Shown piece after piece: positions 1 through 5,334 of a DNA stretch of 5,334 nucleotides (positions within the stretch are counted from its first letter, which is position 1; each line of letters opens with the position of its first letter). The stretch comes from Alphaproteobacteria bacterium. Its GTDB lineage: Bacteria > Pseudomonadota > Alphaproteobacteria > RS24. The stretch lies in assembly GCA_028816945.1 (NCBI GenBank), contig JAPPQG010000225.1, positions 1 through 5,334 of the forward strand, read 5' to 3'. The position numbers and the translations under genes were made by a program. The notes beneath the pieces were generated by a model that made no database searches, was not told the DNA's origin, and saw nothing but the letters and a program-made list of their open reading frames with translations.

Positions 1-2371
1 TGCTAACCTGCCAAGCGACCGCATTATTAAAATTGCAACTGCCGATAATTTCTGGGCAATGGGCGACACGGGGCCTTGCGGGCCTTGTTCGGAGGTTTTT
101 TATGACCATGGCGAGTCTGTTGCTGGCGGGCCGCCCGGCAGTGCCGATGAAAATGGCGACCGCTTTATTGAGATTTGGAATCTCGTTTTTATGCAATATG
201 AACAACAAGCCGATGGTAGTCGCAAGTCATTGCCGAAACCGTCGATTGACACGGGGCTAGGGTTGGAGCGCATAGGCGCTGTCTTGCAAGGTAAGCATGA
301 TAATTATGAGACAGACTTAATGCACTATCTCATTACACAATGCGCCAAACAAGCCAAACTAAAAGACAGCGACCCAAGAAAGCGCGCCGCGCAGCAATTA
401 AGTTGCCGTGTGATTGCCGACCATTTGCGCGCGTCTGCCTTTTTAATTGCGGACGGCATATTGCCTTCTAATGAAGGGCGCGGCTATGTCTTGCGCCGCA
501 TTATGCGCCGCGCCATGCGTCATGCGCAAATGCTTGGCACGCAAGAGCCGTTTTTGTGGCAGCTTGTGCCTGCCCTCAAAGCACAAATGGCAACCGCTTA
601 TCCCGAATTGGAGCAGGCTGTGCCGCTGATTACTGAAACTTTGCGCCATGAGGAAACCCGCTTTCGTGAGACTTTATCAAAGGGCTTGCGCTTATTAGAA
701 GACGAAATAAGCCAATTAAAGGGCAAGATTTTGGCGGGCGAGGTGGCGTTCAAACTTTATGATACTTATGGTTTTCCGCTCGACTTAACGCAAGATGTGT
801 TGCGGGAGCGCGGCTTGCAGGTCGATGAGGCGGGCTTTGATGAGATAATGGAAAAGCAACGCGCCTCTGCCCGCGCGCATTGGACGGGTTCGGGTGAAGC
901 AAGCACAGAAGAGGTCTGGTTTGACCTCTCTAATGAATTAGGGGCAACGGAATTTATCGGCTATCAAGCCGAAGAAGCCGATGCGGTGGCGACAGCCCTT
1001 ATTGTGAATGGAAATTCAGTTGCCGAAGTTAAAGCAGGCGATGAATTTGCCATGCTCACTAATCAAACGCCTTTTTATGCTGAAAGCGGCGGGCAGGCGG
1101 GCGATAAAGGGTTTGTCACTTCCCAAACAGGCGCGCGGGCGACCATAATTGATACGCAAAAAAAACTTGGCAATATGCATGTTCATATTGGCAAAATGGA
1201 GCAGGGCGCGTTAGCCGTGCAGGACAATATACATTTAGCGATTGATAAACAAAGGCGGGCGGATATGCGCGCCAATCATTCGGCAACGCATTTACTACAC
1301 GAAGCCTTGCGGCGCGTTTTAGGTGCGCATGTGACGCAAAAAGGCTCACTTGTCGAGGCGGCTTATTTGCGTTTTGATTTTAGTCACCCGCAATCTGTGA
1401 CAGACGAGCAATTAGCGGCCGTAGAATATATGGTGAATGCGCAAATCCGCCAAAATGGGGAAGTTGTAACCCGCCTTATGAGTCCCGAACAGGCACGGCA
1501 AATTGGCGCATTGGCACTCTTTGGTGAAAAATATGGCGACGAAGTGCGCACCCTATCGATGGGGACAGATGAAGACGCCCAGCAAGGCACGCGGCAAAAT
1601 TATTATTCAATAGAATTATGCGGCGGCACACATGTCAAACGGTTAGGCGATATTGGCTTATTCAAAATTACAAGTGAAACAGCTGTTGCCTCTGGTGTGC
1701 GGCGGATTGAAGCAAAAACAGCTGAAGCGGCGCGCCATTATTTGCAGCAGCAAGAAGACTATGCAAAAGAGGCGGCGCGCCTGCTTAAAATAGCGCCTGC
1801 TGAATTACCCTCTCGTATTGAAAGCCTTATTGCCGACAAAAAATCACTTGAACGCGATCTTGCAAAAGCAAAGAAAACCCTCGCCCTGCAAGGCACAGCT
1901 AGTGGCGCCCATAGTGGCACAGAGGCAAACGCCTCCACCACCGCCGCGCAAGATATACAGCAAATTGCCACACCACAAGGTGAGGTCAAATTGCTCGCGC
2001 GGCAGTTAGAGGGCATTGACGCAAAAGACTTGCGGGCATTGGTCGATGAGGGCAAGAAAAAACTTGGCTCAGGCGTGGTCGCCTTTATTAGCATTGCCGA
2101 TGATAAAGCGGCCCTTGCTATTGGCGTGACCGATGATTTAACAGAGCAATATAATGCTGTCGATTTGGTTAAAATAGGGGCTGAAAAACTTGGCGGCAAG
2201 GGAGGCGGTGGTCGCCCCGATATGGCGCAAGCCGGCGGCGCGCATATTAAAGGTGCCGATGCTGCCCTACAAGCCATAGCAAATGCTTTGGCGGATTATG
2301 CCGCGACGCTAGAAAGCAAAGAGAATAAAGCGAACGAAGCGAACAAAGCGAATAAAAAGGGTAGCAAATAA
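1..2371 (+). CDS. alaS: Alanyl-tRNA synthetase, 5'-truncated by the window edge
   Basis: Cytoplasmic class II synthetase that attaches alanine to tRNA-Ala and hydrolyses mischarged Ser- or Gly-tRNA-Ala. The reading frame is open from base 2, giving 789 visible residues. The ATG at 59 is internal: the 19 codons before it ([10 protein letters not shown]...DNFWA) match family sequence. By comparison with my recollection of the E. coli enzyme, about 145-150 N-terminal residues, including class II motifs 1 and 2, lie off the left edge. Visible parts, in fragment numbering: [17 protein letters not shown] (15-31), motif 3 GLGLER (85-90), the tRNA-binding helical region with RVIADH and GYVLRR (136-175), the editing-domain zinc ligands HSATH (426-430) and CGGTH (540-544), a coiled-coil and low-complexity linker (about 610-655), and the C-Ala domain with [16 protein letters not shown] (731-746). 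All expected zinc-binding residues are present. The C-terminus ends in a lysine-rich repeat tail. It converges with icd. The family assignment is certain. Confidence 0.98.
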   Translation, partial: ANLPSDRIIKIATADNFWAMGDTGPCGPCSEVFYDHGESVAGGPPGSADENGDRFIEIWNLVFMQYEQQADGSRKSLPKPSIDTGLGLERIGAVLQGKHDNYETDLMHYLITQCAKQAKLKDSDPRKRAAQQLSCRVIADHLRASAFLIADGILPSNEGRGYVLRRIMRRAMRHAQMLGTQEPFLWQLVPALKAQMATAYPELEQAVPLITETLRHEETRFRETLSKGLRLLEDEISQLKGKILAGEVAFKLYDTYGFPLDLTQDVLRERGLQVDEAGFDEIMEKQRASARAHWTGSGEASTEEVWFDLSNELGATEFIGYQAEEADAVATALIVNGNSVAEVKAGDEFAMLTNQTPFYAESGGQAGDKGFVTSQTGARATIIDTQKKLGNMHVHIGKMEQGALAVQDNIHLAIDKQRRADMRANHSATHLLHEALRRVLGAHVTQKGSLVEAAYLRFDFSHPQSVTDEQLAAVEYMVNAQIRQNGEVVTRLMSPEQARQIGALALFGEKYGDEVRTLSMGTDEDAQQGTRQNYYSIELCGGTHVKRLGDIGLFKITSETAVASGVRRIEAKTAEAARHYLQQQEDYAKEAARLLKIAPAELPSRIESLIADKKSLERDLAKAKKTLALQGTASGAHSGTEANASTTAAQDIQQIATPQGEVKLLARQLEGIDAKDLRALVDEGKKKLGSGVVAFISIADDKAALAIGVTDDLTEQYNAVDLVKIGAEKLGGKGGGGRPDMAQAGGAHIKGADAALQAIANALADYAATLESKENKANEANKANKKGSK
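2324..2356 (+). repeat. 9-bp tandem repeat in the alaS C-terminal tail
   Basis: Three consecutive 9-base units of consensus AAY-RAA-GCG, followed by a partial fourth (AATAAA), encode [11 protein letters not shown] just before the alaS stop. The units stay in frame and differ mostly by single substitutions, which suggests slippage-type expansion. The encoded tail is charged and lies beyond the C-Ala domain, so it is probably disordered and dispensable. That last point is inference. Confidence 0.6.
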
Positions 2372-2380
2372 AAGCAGACT

Positions 2381-2404
2381 CTATGCAATATTATGTTTGC
2401 ATGG
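2381..2404. terminator. Possible weak hairpin between convergent alaS and icd
   Basis: CTATGCAA (2381-2388) can pair with TTGCATGG (2397-2404), giving eight pairs including one G-U around an 8-base loop. It lies across the 19-base gap between the two stop codons and covers the last codons of icd. The position suits a bidirectional terminator for convergent genes. However, the stem is AT-rich and there is no clean T-run after it on either strand, so intrinsic termination is doubtful. No better terminator is visible here. Confidence 0.25.
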
Positions 2405-3608
2405 CTTGTTGCAAGTTTTCGGCGACTTTGTCTAAAAAGCCCGTTGTTGTCAGCCAATTTTGTTCGGCACCAACAAGCAGGGCTAAATCTTTCGTCATAG
2501 AGCCGCTTTCCACTGTGCTAATGCAGGTTTTTTCCAATGTTTCGGCAAAATCAATCAAAGCCTGATTATTATCAATTTCGCCGCGTTTCATTAAGCCGCG
2601 TGTCCATGCAAAAATGGAGGCAATGGAATTAGTGGAAGTCTCTTCGCCGCGTTGGTGTTGGCGGTAATGGCGGGTCACTGTGCCGTGCGCGGCCTCTGCT
2701 TCCATTGTTTGGCCGTCTGGCGTAAGCAGGGTAGAGGTCATTAAGCCAAGTGAGCCGAAGCCTTGTGCGACTGTGTCAGATTGCACATCGCCGTCATAAT
2801 TTTTACATGCCCAAACAAATTTGCCGCTCCATTTTAAGGCGGCCGCCACCATATCATCAATCAGCCTATGCTCATAAGTCAAACCTGCTGCCTCAAATTT
2901 ATCCTTAAATTCAGCTGCAAACACTTCCTCAAATAAATCTTTGAAACGCCCATCATAGGCTTTGACAATGGTATTTTTGGTCGATAGGTATAAAGGCCAT
3001 TTGCGCGCAAGCGCATAATTCATGCTCGCACGGGCAAAATTGCGAATGGAGTCATCTAAATTATACATAGCCATCGCCACGCCACTGCAGGGAAACTCAA
3101 ACACTTCCCGCTCAATCGTCTGCCCGCCGTCTGCCGCTTCCCATTTTAAGGTTAATTTGCCCTTGCCCGGCACAAGAAAATCAGTCGCTCGATATTGGTC
3201 GGCAAAAGCATGGCGGCCAATGACAATCGGGTCTGTCCAGCCCGGCACAAGCCGCGGCACATTGCGGCAAATAATCGGCTCACGGAAAACTGTACCGCCT
3301 AAAATGTTACGAATTGTGCCATTGGGGGAGCGATACATTTTTTTAAGCCCGAATTCTTCGACCCGCGCTTCATCGGGCGTAATGGTCGCGCATTTAACGC
3401 CCACCCGATATTTTTTAATGGCTTCGGCCGCCTCTATGGTGATTTGGTCGTCAGTTTCATCGCGCCTTTGAATACTCAAATCATAATATTTTAGGTCAAT
3501 ATCGAGATAGGGGAAAATCAGCTTATCCTTGATAAACTGCCAAATAATGCGCGTCATTTCATCGCCATCGATATCGACAATAGGATTTTCTACTTTAATT
3601 TTAGACAT
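2391..3608 (-). CDS. icd: NADP-dependent isocitrate dehydrogenase (eukaryote-like homodimeric type)
   Basis: Cytoplasmic TCA-cycle enzyme that oxidatively decarboxylates isocitrate to 2-oxoglutarate and makes NADPH, needing Mg2+ or Mn2+. The 405 residues are full length for this subfamily and match the human IDH1-like group rather than the E. coli-type enzyme. Visible motifs are GDEMTRIIW (15-23), KCATITPDE (72-80), the substrate loop [18 protein letters not shown] (94-111), [14 protein letters not shown] (131-144), LSTKNT (208-213), the metal site in NYDGDVQSD (270-278), and the NADP-binding HGTVTRH (308-314). Catalytic and substrate residues R100, R109, R132, Y139, K211, D251, D274 and D278 are all present by alignment from memory with human IDH1, so it should be active. 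The start is the ATG at 3608-3606, preceded by a purine-rich GAAGAGAG. It is divergent from the RNA methyltransferase gene and convergent with alaS. Confidence 0.98.
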   Translation of the reverse strand: MSKIKVENPIVDIDGDEMTRIIWQFIKDKLIFPYLDIDLKYYDLSIQRRDETDDQITIEAAEAIKKYRVGVKCATITPDEARVEEFGLKKMYRSPNGTIRNILGGTVFREPIICRNVPRLVPGWTDPIVIGRHAFADQYRATDFLVPGKGKLTLKWEAADGGQTIEREVFEFPCSGVAMAMYNLDDSIRNFARASMNYALARKWPLYLSTKNTIVKAYDGRFKDLFEEVFAAEFKDKFEAAGLTYEHRLIDDMVAAALKWSGKFVWACKNYDGDVQSDTVAQGFGSLGLMTSTLLTPDGQTMEAEAAHGTVTRHYRQHQRGEETSTNSIASIFAWTRGLMKRGEIDNNQALIDFAETLEKTCISTVESGSMTKDLALLVGAEQNWLTTTGFLDKVAENLQQAMQT

Positions 3609-3610
3609 TT

Positions 3611-3619
3611 ATCTCTCTT
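3611..3619 (-). promoter_or_regulatory. Purine-rich ribosome binding site of icd
   Basis: On the icd strand the sequence before the start codon reads AAGAAGAGAGATAA-ATG. GAAGAGAG is a weak but plausibly spaced Shine-Dalgarno-like stretch. No other in-frame start with better support was found, and the conserved protein start (MSKIKV) agrees with this choice. Confidence 0.5.
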
Positions 3620-3620
3620 C

Positions 3621-3662
3621 TTATTATCTTTCATATTATTTTTCGTTATTATCTCTCATATT
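3621..3662. repeat. Pair of 17-bp direct repeats, 25-bp period, upstream of icd
   Basis: TTATTATCTTTCATATT (3621-3637) and TTATTATCTCTCATATT (3646-3662) match at 16 of 17 positions and start 25 bp apart. Shorter echoes flank them: TTATCTCTC at 3609-3617 and CTTTCATAAT at 3665-3674. On the icd strand each unit reads AATATGARAGATAATAA. They occupy the region just upstream of the icd ribosome binding site, where a leader or operator would lie. They could be operator half-sites, messenger leader elements or simply a local AT-rich duplication. No known factor site is recognised. Confidence 0.6.
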
Positions 3663-3711
3663 GCCTTTCATAATGTCATAGGCACTCTATAACAGAATTT
3701 TTGCATTGATT

Positions 3712-3719
3712 AAAGGGGG
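3712..3719 (+). promoter_or_regulatory. Strong Shine-Dalgarno-like block not positioned for trmJ
   Basis: AAAGGGGG ends three bases before an ATG at 3723, and its AAGG part is six bases away, so it is well placed for that ATG. The ATG opens a 35-codon frame that is not the trmJ frame. The block is 37 or more bases from the two possible trmJ starts, neither of which has a recognisable Shine-Dalgarno. It may therefore serve a leader ORF, or mark the real trmJ start if the sequence carries a frameshift. Confidence 0.4.
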
Positions 3720-3722
3720 ATA

Positions 3723-3830
3723 ATGACATATTTCATGCCCCATATCGCAAAATTTCATGTCGCAAACGCAAACCATGTCGCAAAATTTAGACCCCGTCAT
3801 TATCCTTATACGCCCGCAACTTGGCGATAA
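3723..3830 (+). CDS. Possible 35-codon leader ORF overlapping the trmJ start
   Basis: It runs from ATG 3723 to TAA 3828-3830 and encodes a 35-residue peptide starting MTYFMPHIAK and ending PYTPATWR. It has the best Shine-Dalgarno-like sequence of the intergenic region, but it overlaps the first 74 bases of trmJ in another frame. The peptide resembles nothing I know, has no signal peptide or membrane segment, and most of it is dictated by the overlapping gene and by the local repeats. It may be an untranslated coincidence, a translational regulator of trmJ, or the true trmJ N-terminus separated by a one-base indel in the CCCC run at 3738-3741. Confidence 0.15.
   Translation: MTYFMPHIAKFHVANANHVAKFRPRHYPYTPATWR
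3741..3788 (+). repeat. Triplicated start-codon context at the 5' end of trmJ
   Basis: CATATCGCAAAATTT (3741-3755), CATGTCGCAAA (3756-3766) and CATGTCGCAAAATTT (3774-3788) are near-copies starting 15 and 18 bases apart. All three are in the same frame, so the region reads ISQNF-MSQTQT-MSQNL. The first and third copies match at 14 of 15 positions. Only copies two and three carry ATG; the first has ATA. The repeats give trmJ two near-equivalent candidate starts. Confidence 0.75.
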
Positions 3831-4626
3831 TATCGGCATGGCGGCACGGGCTATGCTTAATTTTGGCCTTACACAGTTGCGCTTGGTTAATCCCCGCACG
3901 GGCTGGGATGAGACGCTCGCATTGGCAAGTTCGGCAGGCGCCGATAAGGTGATTATGGAACGCCAAGAATTCGCAAATACAGCAGATGCGTTGGCGGATT
4001 TGCATTATGTGATTGCCACCACCGCCCGCCCCCGCGATATGGTTAAGCCTGTGCTAACCCCTGAAAAAGCGGCGCAAGAATTGCGCGCCCATGCGGCACA
4101 GGGTTTGCGCTGTGGTGTGCTTTATGGGCGTGAATCTTCGGGGCTTGACAATGATGATATATCTTTTGCCAATGCGATTTGCACTGTGCCTGTCAATCCC
4201 GCCTTTTCCTCGCTCAATTTGGCGCAAACCGTCTTATTGATGGCTTATATTTGGTATCAAGCGGGCGATGAGACAGTGCCACTTCGCCCTGTTTTGCCGA
4301 ACACACGGCCTGCTTCCCGCGCTGAACTAACCGCTATGCTTGCCCACCTTGAAGCCGCTTTGGAGGCAGCAGGGTTTTTATCACCCGCTGAAAAAAAGCC
4401 TGCTATGGTGCGCAATATCCGCAATATGTTGTTGCGTGCCGATATGACGGAGCAAGATGTGCGGACTTTTCGTGGCATGATAAATACGCTTTTGCGCTGG
4501 CCGCGTGATGATAGGGATAGTGATATGCGCCGCCGTGTTTTAGCCATTTCAAGCGGCAAAGGCGACCCGTCAAGCGATAAAGACGCCCCGCAAAAATGCG
4601 CGCCCGCCACCTCAAAAAAGGACTAA
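3757..4626 (+). CDS. trmJ: TrmJ-type SPOUT RNA (tRNA Cm/Um32) 2'-O-methyltransferase
   Basis: A SpoU/TrmH-family methyltransferase that would use S-adenosylmethionine to methylate a ribose 2'-OH. TrmJ acts on nucleotide 32 of the tRNA anticodon loop. From ATG 3757 it has 289 residues; from ATG 3775 it has 283. Motif 1 is N25-IGMAAR31 within RPQLGDNIGMAARAMLNFGL, followed by LRLVNPR. Motif 2 is VLYGRESSGL (121-130), and motif 3 is NPAFSSLNLAQTV (147-159); the SSLNLA core matches E. coli TrmJ. These form the knotted SAM site of obligate dimers. The C-terminal helical extension (about 185-250, with TEQDVRTFRGMINTLLRW) also fits TrmJ rather than minimal TrmL. A charged, low-complexity tail follows (265-289). 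Neither start has a clear Shine-Dalgarno, so the start is uncertain. Fold and family are secure; the exact RNA target is inferred. Confidence 0.88.
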   Translation: MSQTQTMSQNLDPVIILIRPQLGDNIGMAARAMLNFGLTQLRLVNPRTGWDETLALASSAGADKVIMERQEFANTADALADLHYVIATTARPRDMVKPVLTPEKAAQELRAHAAQGLRCGVLYGRESSGLDNDDISFANAICTVPVNPAFSSLNLAQTVLLMAYIWYQAGDETVPLRPVLPNTRPASRAELTAMLAHLEAALEAAGFLSPAEKKPAMVRNIRNMLLRADMTEQDVRTFRGMINTLLRWPRDDRDSDMRRRVLAISSGKGDPSSDKDAPQKCAPATSKKD

Positions 4627-4633
4627 TTGGGGT

Positions 4634-4663
4634 TTGACATATAGCGCATTTGCAGATTATACT
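4634..4663 (+). promoter_or_regulatory. Sigma70-type promoter of rpsD
   Basis: A perfect TTGACA -35 box (4634-4639) and TATACT -10 box (4658-4663), separated by 18 bases, begin eight bases after the trmJ stop codon. Transcription should start near 4670, giving a leader of about 44 bases before the rpsD ATG. The bases right after the -10 box are GCGCGCC, a very GC-rich discriminator. This is the strongest promoter match in the window and suits a highly expressed ribosomal protein gene. Read-through from trmJ is also possible, since I see no terminator between them. Confidence 0.85.
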
Positions 4664-4701
4664 GCGCGCCGCTATTTTAATTTAAGCCTGTATTATTGGC
4701 T

Positions 4702-4705
4702 AGGA
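4702..4705 (+). promoter_or_regulatory. Ribosome binding site that fixes the rpsD start
   Basis: AGGA lies eight bases before ATG 4714. It supports that ATG over the upstream in-frame TTG at 4696, which would place this Shine-Dalgarno inside the coding region. The protein then begins MSKRI, the usual start of alphaproteobacterial S4. Confidence 0.75.
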
Positions 4706-4713
4706 TATTTCGC

Positions 4714-5334
4714 ATGAGCAAACGTATTAGTACAAAATATAAAATTGATCGCCGTATGGGTGAGAATATATGGGGGCGGCCGAAAAGCCCTGTTAATAGC
4801 CGTGAATATGGCCCAGGCCAACACGGCCAAGCGCGGCGCGGCAAATTGTCTGACTTTGGCTTGCAGTTGCGCGCCAAGCAAAAACTAAAAGGCCATTATG
4901 GCAATATTACAGAAAAACAATTCCGCGGCATTTATGCCACCGCGGCGCGGCTCAAAGGCGATACAAGTGAGAATCTTGTTGGCTTGTTGGAGCGGCGCCT
5001 TGATACGATTATCTATCGGGCGAAATTTGTGGCGACTGTATTTGCGGCGCGCCAATTTGTAAATCATGGCCATGTGTTGGTTAATGGGCGGCGGTGCAAT
5101 ATACCAAGTGCGCGTATTGCGCCGGGTGATATTATAGAATTGCGTGAGAAGTCGCGCAATTTAGCATTTGTGCTTGAAGCCATTCAAAGCCCTGAGCGTG
5201 ATGTGCCTGATTATTTAGATGTCGACCACAATAAAATGACAGCCAAAATGCTACAAGTCCCGCAATTAGCTGACATTCCCTATCCCGCGCAAATAGAGCC
5301 TAATTTGGTGGTTGAATATTATTCCCGCAACTAG
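4714..5334 (+). CDS. rpsD: 30S ribosomal protein S4
   Basis: Primary 16S rRNA-binding protein that nucleates assembly of the 30S 5' domain and helps maintain decoding accuracy. It has 206 residues, normal for the family (about 205), and its TAG stop is the last three bases of the window. Visible parts are the basic N-terminal region ([13 protein letters not shown]), WGRPKSPVN (20-28), [10 protein letters not shown] (30-39), [19 protein letters not shown] (46-64), and the S4 RNA-binding domain (about 93-155) with [29 protein letters not shown] and [11 protein letters not shown]. The C-terminus [21 protein letters not shown] is typical of alphaproteobacteria. The N-terminal domain lacks the four-cysteine zinc cluster of some S4 proteins; the only cysteine is C128. 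The start at ATG 4714 is chosen from the AGGA site and family length. It has its own promoter instead of lying in an alpha operon. Confidence 0.98.
   Translation: MSKRISTKYKIDRRMGENIWGRPKSPVNSREYGPGQHGQARRGKLSDFGLQLRAKQKLKGHYGNITEKQFRGIYATAARLKGDTSENLVGLLERRLDTIIYRAKFVATVFAARQFVNHGHVLVNGRRCNIPSARIAPGDIIELREKSRNLAFVLEAIQSPERDVPDYLDVDHNKMTAKMLQVPQLADIPYPAQIEPNLVVEYYSRN

Larger units (their letters stand above)
3609..3756. other. Divergent icd / RNA methyltransferase intergenic region
   Basis: This 148-base AT-rich spacer must hold promoters for both neighbours, but I see no match close to the sigma70 consensus on either strand. The best + strand candidate is TTTCAT (3666-3671), a 16-base spacer, then TATAAC (3688-3693), which is weak. 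A second weak option is TTGATT (3705-3710), a 16-base spacer, then CATATT (3727-3732). It also holds the 25-bp-period repeats on the icd side, a pair of TAATGWCATA words (3671-3680 and 3721-3730), and the purine-rich AAAGGGGG block (3712-3719). Confidence 0.5.

Noticed and set aside
1759..2277. 172-codon antisense frame opposite alaS
   Set aside because: It lies entirely opposite the conserved C-Ala region, and its Ala/Ser/Pro-rich product reflects the complementary strand of a coding gene. No start signal or known domain is visible.
59..2371. ATG at 59 as the start of alaS
   Set aside because: The frame stays open to the window edge and the upstream codons match conserved AlaRS sequence ([15 protein letters not shown]), so this ATG is internal and the gene is cut by the edge.
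3022..3471. 149-codon frame opposite icd
   Set aside because: It mirrors the highly conserved core of isocitrate dehydrogenase and has no recognisable domain, so it is a coding shadow.
3687..3899. 70-codon minus-strand frame across the icd/trmJ spacer
   Set aside because: Its repeated Cys-Asp-Met pattern is only the translation of the CATRTCGCAAA repeats on the other strand. No ribosome site or homology is evident.
4257..4610. 117-codon antisense frame opposite trmJ
   Set aside because: It has low-complexity basic and serine-rich content, lies wholly opposite a family-matching gene, and has no ribosome site.
4696..4713. TTG at 4696 as the rpsD start
   Set aside because: It would add six residues absent from S4 proteins and place the AGGA ribosome site inside the gene. 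ATG 4714 fits family length and spacing.
1..5334. A novel defence, mobile or CRISPR-like system
   Set aside because: All long frames are accounted for by four conserved housekeeping genes. No spaced repeats with unique spacers, terminal inverted repeats, transposase, integrase or att-like sites were found.

Overview
This is an ordinary stretch of core bacterial chromosome. It almost certainly comes from an alphaproteobacterium. Four features support this: the NADP isocitrate dehydrogenase is the eukaryote-like homodimeric type common in that class; ribosomal protein S4 has the alphaproteobacterial form (start MSKRI, motifs WGRPKSPVN and [10 protein letters not shown], end VVEYYSRN); the S4 gene has its own promoter outside the alpha ribosomal operon; and the neighbourhood alaS - icd - RNA methyltransferase - rpsD fits alphaproteobacterial gene order. 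Base composition looks intermediate by eye. A marine lineage such as SAR116 is possible, but that is a guess. I see no mobile element, CRISPR array, tRNA or rRNA, toxin-antitoxin pair or defence gene.

Layout. Positions 1-2371 (+) hold the C-terminal five-sixths of alanyl-tRNA synthetase (alaS), whose start lies left of the window. After a 19-base gap with a weak hairpin comes icd on the opposite strand (2391-3608), convergent with alaS. Positions 3609-3756 are a divergent, AT-rich intergenic region. It holds a 25-bp-period direct repeat on the icd side, and on the other side a purine-rich Shine-Dalgarno-like block and a triplicated start-codon context. Positions 3757-4626 (+) encode a TrmJ-type SPOUT RNA 2'-O-methyltransferase. 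Positions 4627-4713 carry a clear sigma70-type promoter, a short leader and a ribosome binding site for rpsD (4714-5334, +), which is complete and ends on the last base of the window.

Three of the four genes serve translation: tRNA charging with editing, probable tRNA modification, and small-subunit assembly. The fourth is a TCA-cycle enzyme that makes NADPH. They are not one operon: alaS and icd converge, icd and trmJ diverge, and rpsD has its own promoter.

I found no previously undescribed system. The points most worth a second look are small and regulatory: the odd start region of trmJ (best Shine-Dalgarno in the wrong frame, start context repeated three times in frame), the direct repeats upstream of icd, and the GC-rich discriminator of the rpsD promoter.
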